From Bacteroidota bacterium (lineage in GTDB: Bacteria > Bacteroidota > Bacteroidia > Chitinophagales > Chitinophagaceae): 15,263 nt of DNA. The notes under the pieces were generated by a model. It searched no databases, was not told the origin of the DNA, and saw nothing but the letters and a program-made list of their open reading frames with translations. Each line of letters opens with the position of its first letter. Position 1 is the stretch's first letter. The stretch covers positions 1 to 15,263 of the forward strand of contig JANYAL010000009.1 of the NCBI GenBank assembly GCA_025361325.1, read 5' to 3'. Position numbers and translations under genes: made by a program. Below, in pieces: positions 14,822 through 15,263 of this stretch.

Positions 14822-14967
14822 ATATCCACCCTTTTCGTGTGGGGGTGTCATGAGAAAGCAAATTTGGCCTGGTGATCACTCGTGTTCTGCTGGTCTTTGA
14901 CTGTCTGAATCGGCACACAAAGATAAAAAGCTACAAAATTGAGTTTTTAGGATGAACACCTTACCTC

Positions 14968-15263
14968 ATGAAACAAAAAATCTCATTAAAACTTCTTCCT
15001 TCAGAAGCCTCAGATGATTCTGCCATTAATAGAGCGATCGCCGCCTTTACCGGCAGTGAAGTTAGCTCTGTTTCAGGGTACCATATTCTGAAACATTCCA
15101 TCGATGCCAGGGCAAGGACCATATGGGTAAACATCTCTGTTAACGCTTTTATAAACGAACCCTTTCGAAAAAGGGAGAACAGTAGTTTTAATTTCCAAGA
15201 CGTCAGCAAGGTCAAGAATAGAACCATTATCATCGGGGCCGGACCGGCAGGAATGTTCGCCGC
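14968..15263 (+). CDS. FAD-dependent dehydrogenase, N-terminal part (COG2509-like; 3' end outside window)
   Basis: The first 98 codons of a larger gene. An N-terminal domain of about 85 residues (LKLLPSEASDDSAINRAIAA ... YHILKHSIDARARTIWVNIS) precedes a Rossmann dinucleotide-binding start, TIIIGAGPAGMFAA, with GAGPAG at residues 90-95. This order, a short ferredoxin-fold-like N-terminal domain and then the FAD site, is that of the uncharacterised FAD-dependent dehydrogenases of COG2509, usually near 520 residues. The ATG at 14968 puts the SIDAR motif in its usual place; the nearby ATG at 14952 is in another frame. The substrate is unknown. No ribosome binding site or -7 box is evident. Confidence 0.88.
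   Translation, partial: MKQKISLKLLPSEASDDSAINRAIAAFTGSEVSSVSGYHILKHSIDARARTIWVNISVNAFINEPFRKRENSSFNFQDVSKVKNRTIIIGAGPAGMFA

Noticed and set aside
14918..14925. TATCTTTG (TAnnTTTG) on the - strand after the DUF3127 gene, as an antisense promoter
   Set aside because: No -33 element at the correct distance, and the only - strand frame downstream (14851-14447) is a shadow of the DUF3127 gene.

Overview
The window looks like chromosomal DNA of a member of the Bacteroidota, most likely a Chitinophagaceae-type species (inference). The supporting signs are: a large alpha-2-macroglobulin-like protein, an outer-membrane barrel of the Bacteroidota DUF6089 type, a DUF3127 protein, promoter elements of the TTTG / TAnnTTTG type, tRNA genes without an encoded CCA, and start codons that mostly lack a Shine-Dalgarno sequence. 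Nearly all of it is core housekeeping sequence. There is no insertion sequence, CRISPR array, prophage or toxin-antitoxin module.

Left part (1-7469, all + strand): the C-terminal part of an alpha-2-macroglobulin-like protein with an intact CAEQ thioester motif; a small multi-pass membrane protein; aspartyl-tRNA synthetase (aspS); a lipoprotein alpha/beta hydrolase with a complete catalytic triad; an ElaA-type GNAT acetyltransferase; and an outer-membrane beta-barrel protein. A possible 51-residue single-span membrane peptide (7482-7637) follows the barrel gene. A strong hairpin at 7722-7754 ends this block and meets the convergent uvrA gene.

Middle part (7753-13868, all - strand): uvrA (nucleotide excision repair), a two-CBS-domain protein, panD (aspartate decarboxylase for pantothenate/CoA), tRNA-Pro(UGG), tRNA-Ser(GCU) and dnaA (replication initiator). 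Hairpin-plus-T-run terminators lie after tRNA-Pro and after dnaA. The tRNA pair has the best promoter of the window, TTTG-N20-TATTTTTG.

Right part (13869-15263): the 566-base gap between dnaA and the divergent DUF3127 gene is the only long stretch without an intact gene. It has no consensus DnaA boxes. On the - strand it holds two long open stretches in different frames that together look like the frameshifted remnant of a protein-coding gene. The DUF3127 protein has an OB-fold-like body and ends in DDLPF, which closely resembles the partner-binding tail of single-stranded DNA-binding protein. The window ends inside the start of a COG2509-type FAD-dependent dehydrogenase.

The most interesting points are the SSB-like tail on DUF3127 beside dnaA, the undescribed gene remnant in the dnaA gap, the possible small membrane peptide after the barrel gene, and a perfect 14-bp inverted repeat filling the gap after the macroglobulin gene. 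I see no clearly new multi-gene system.
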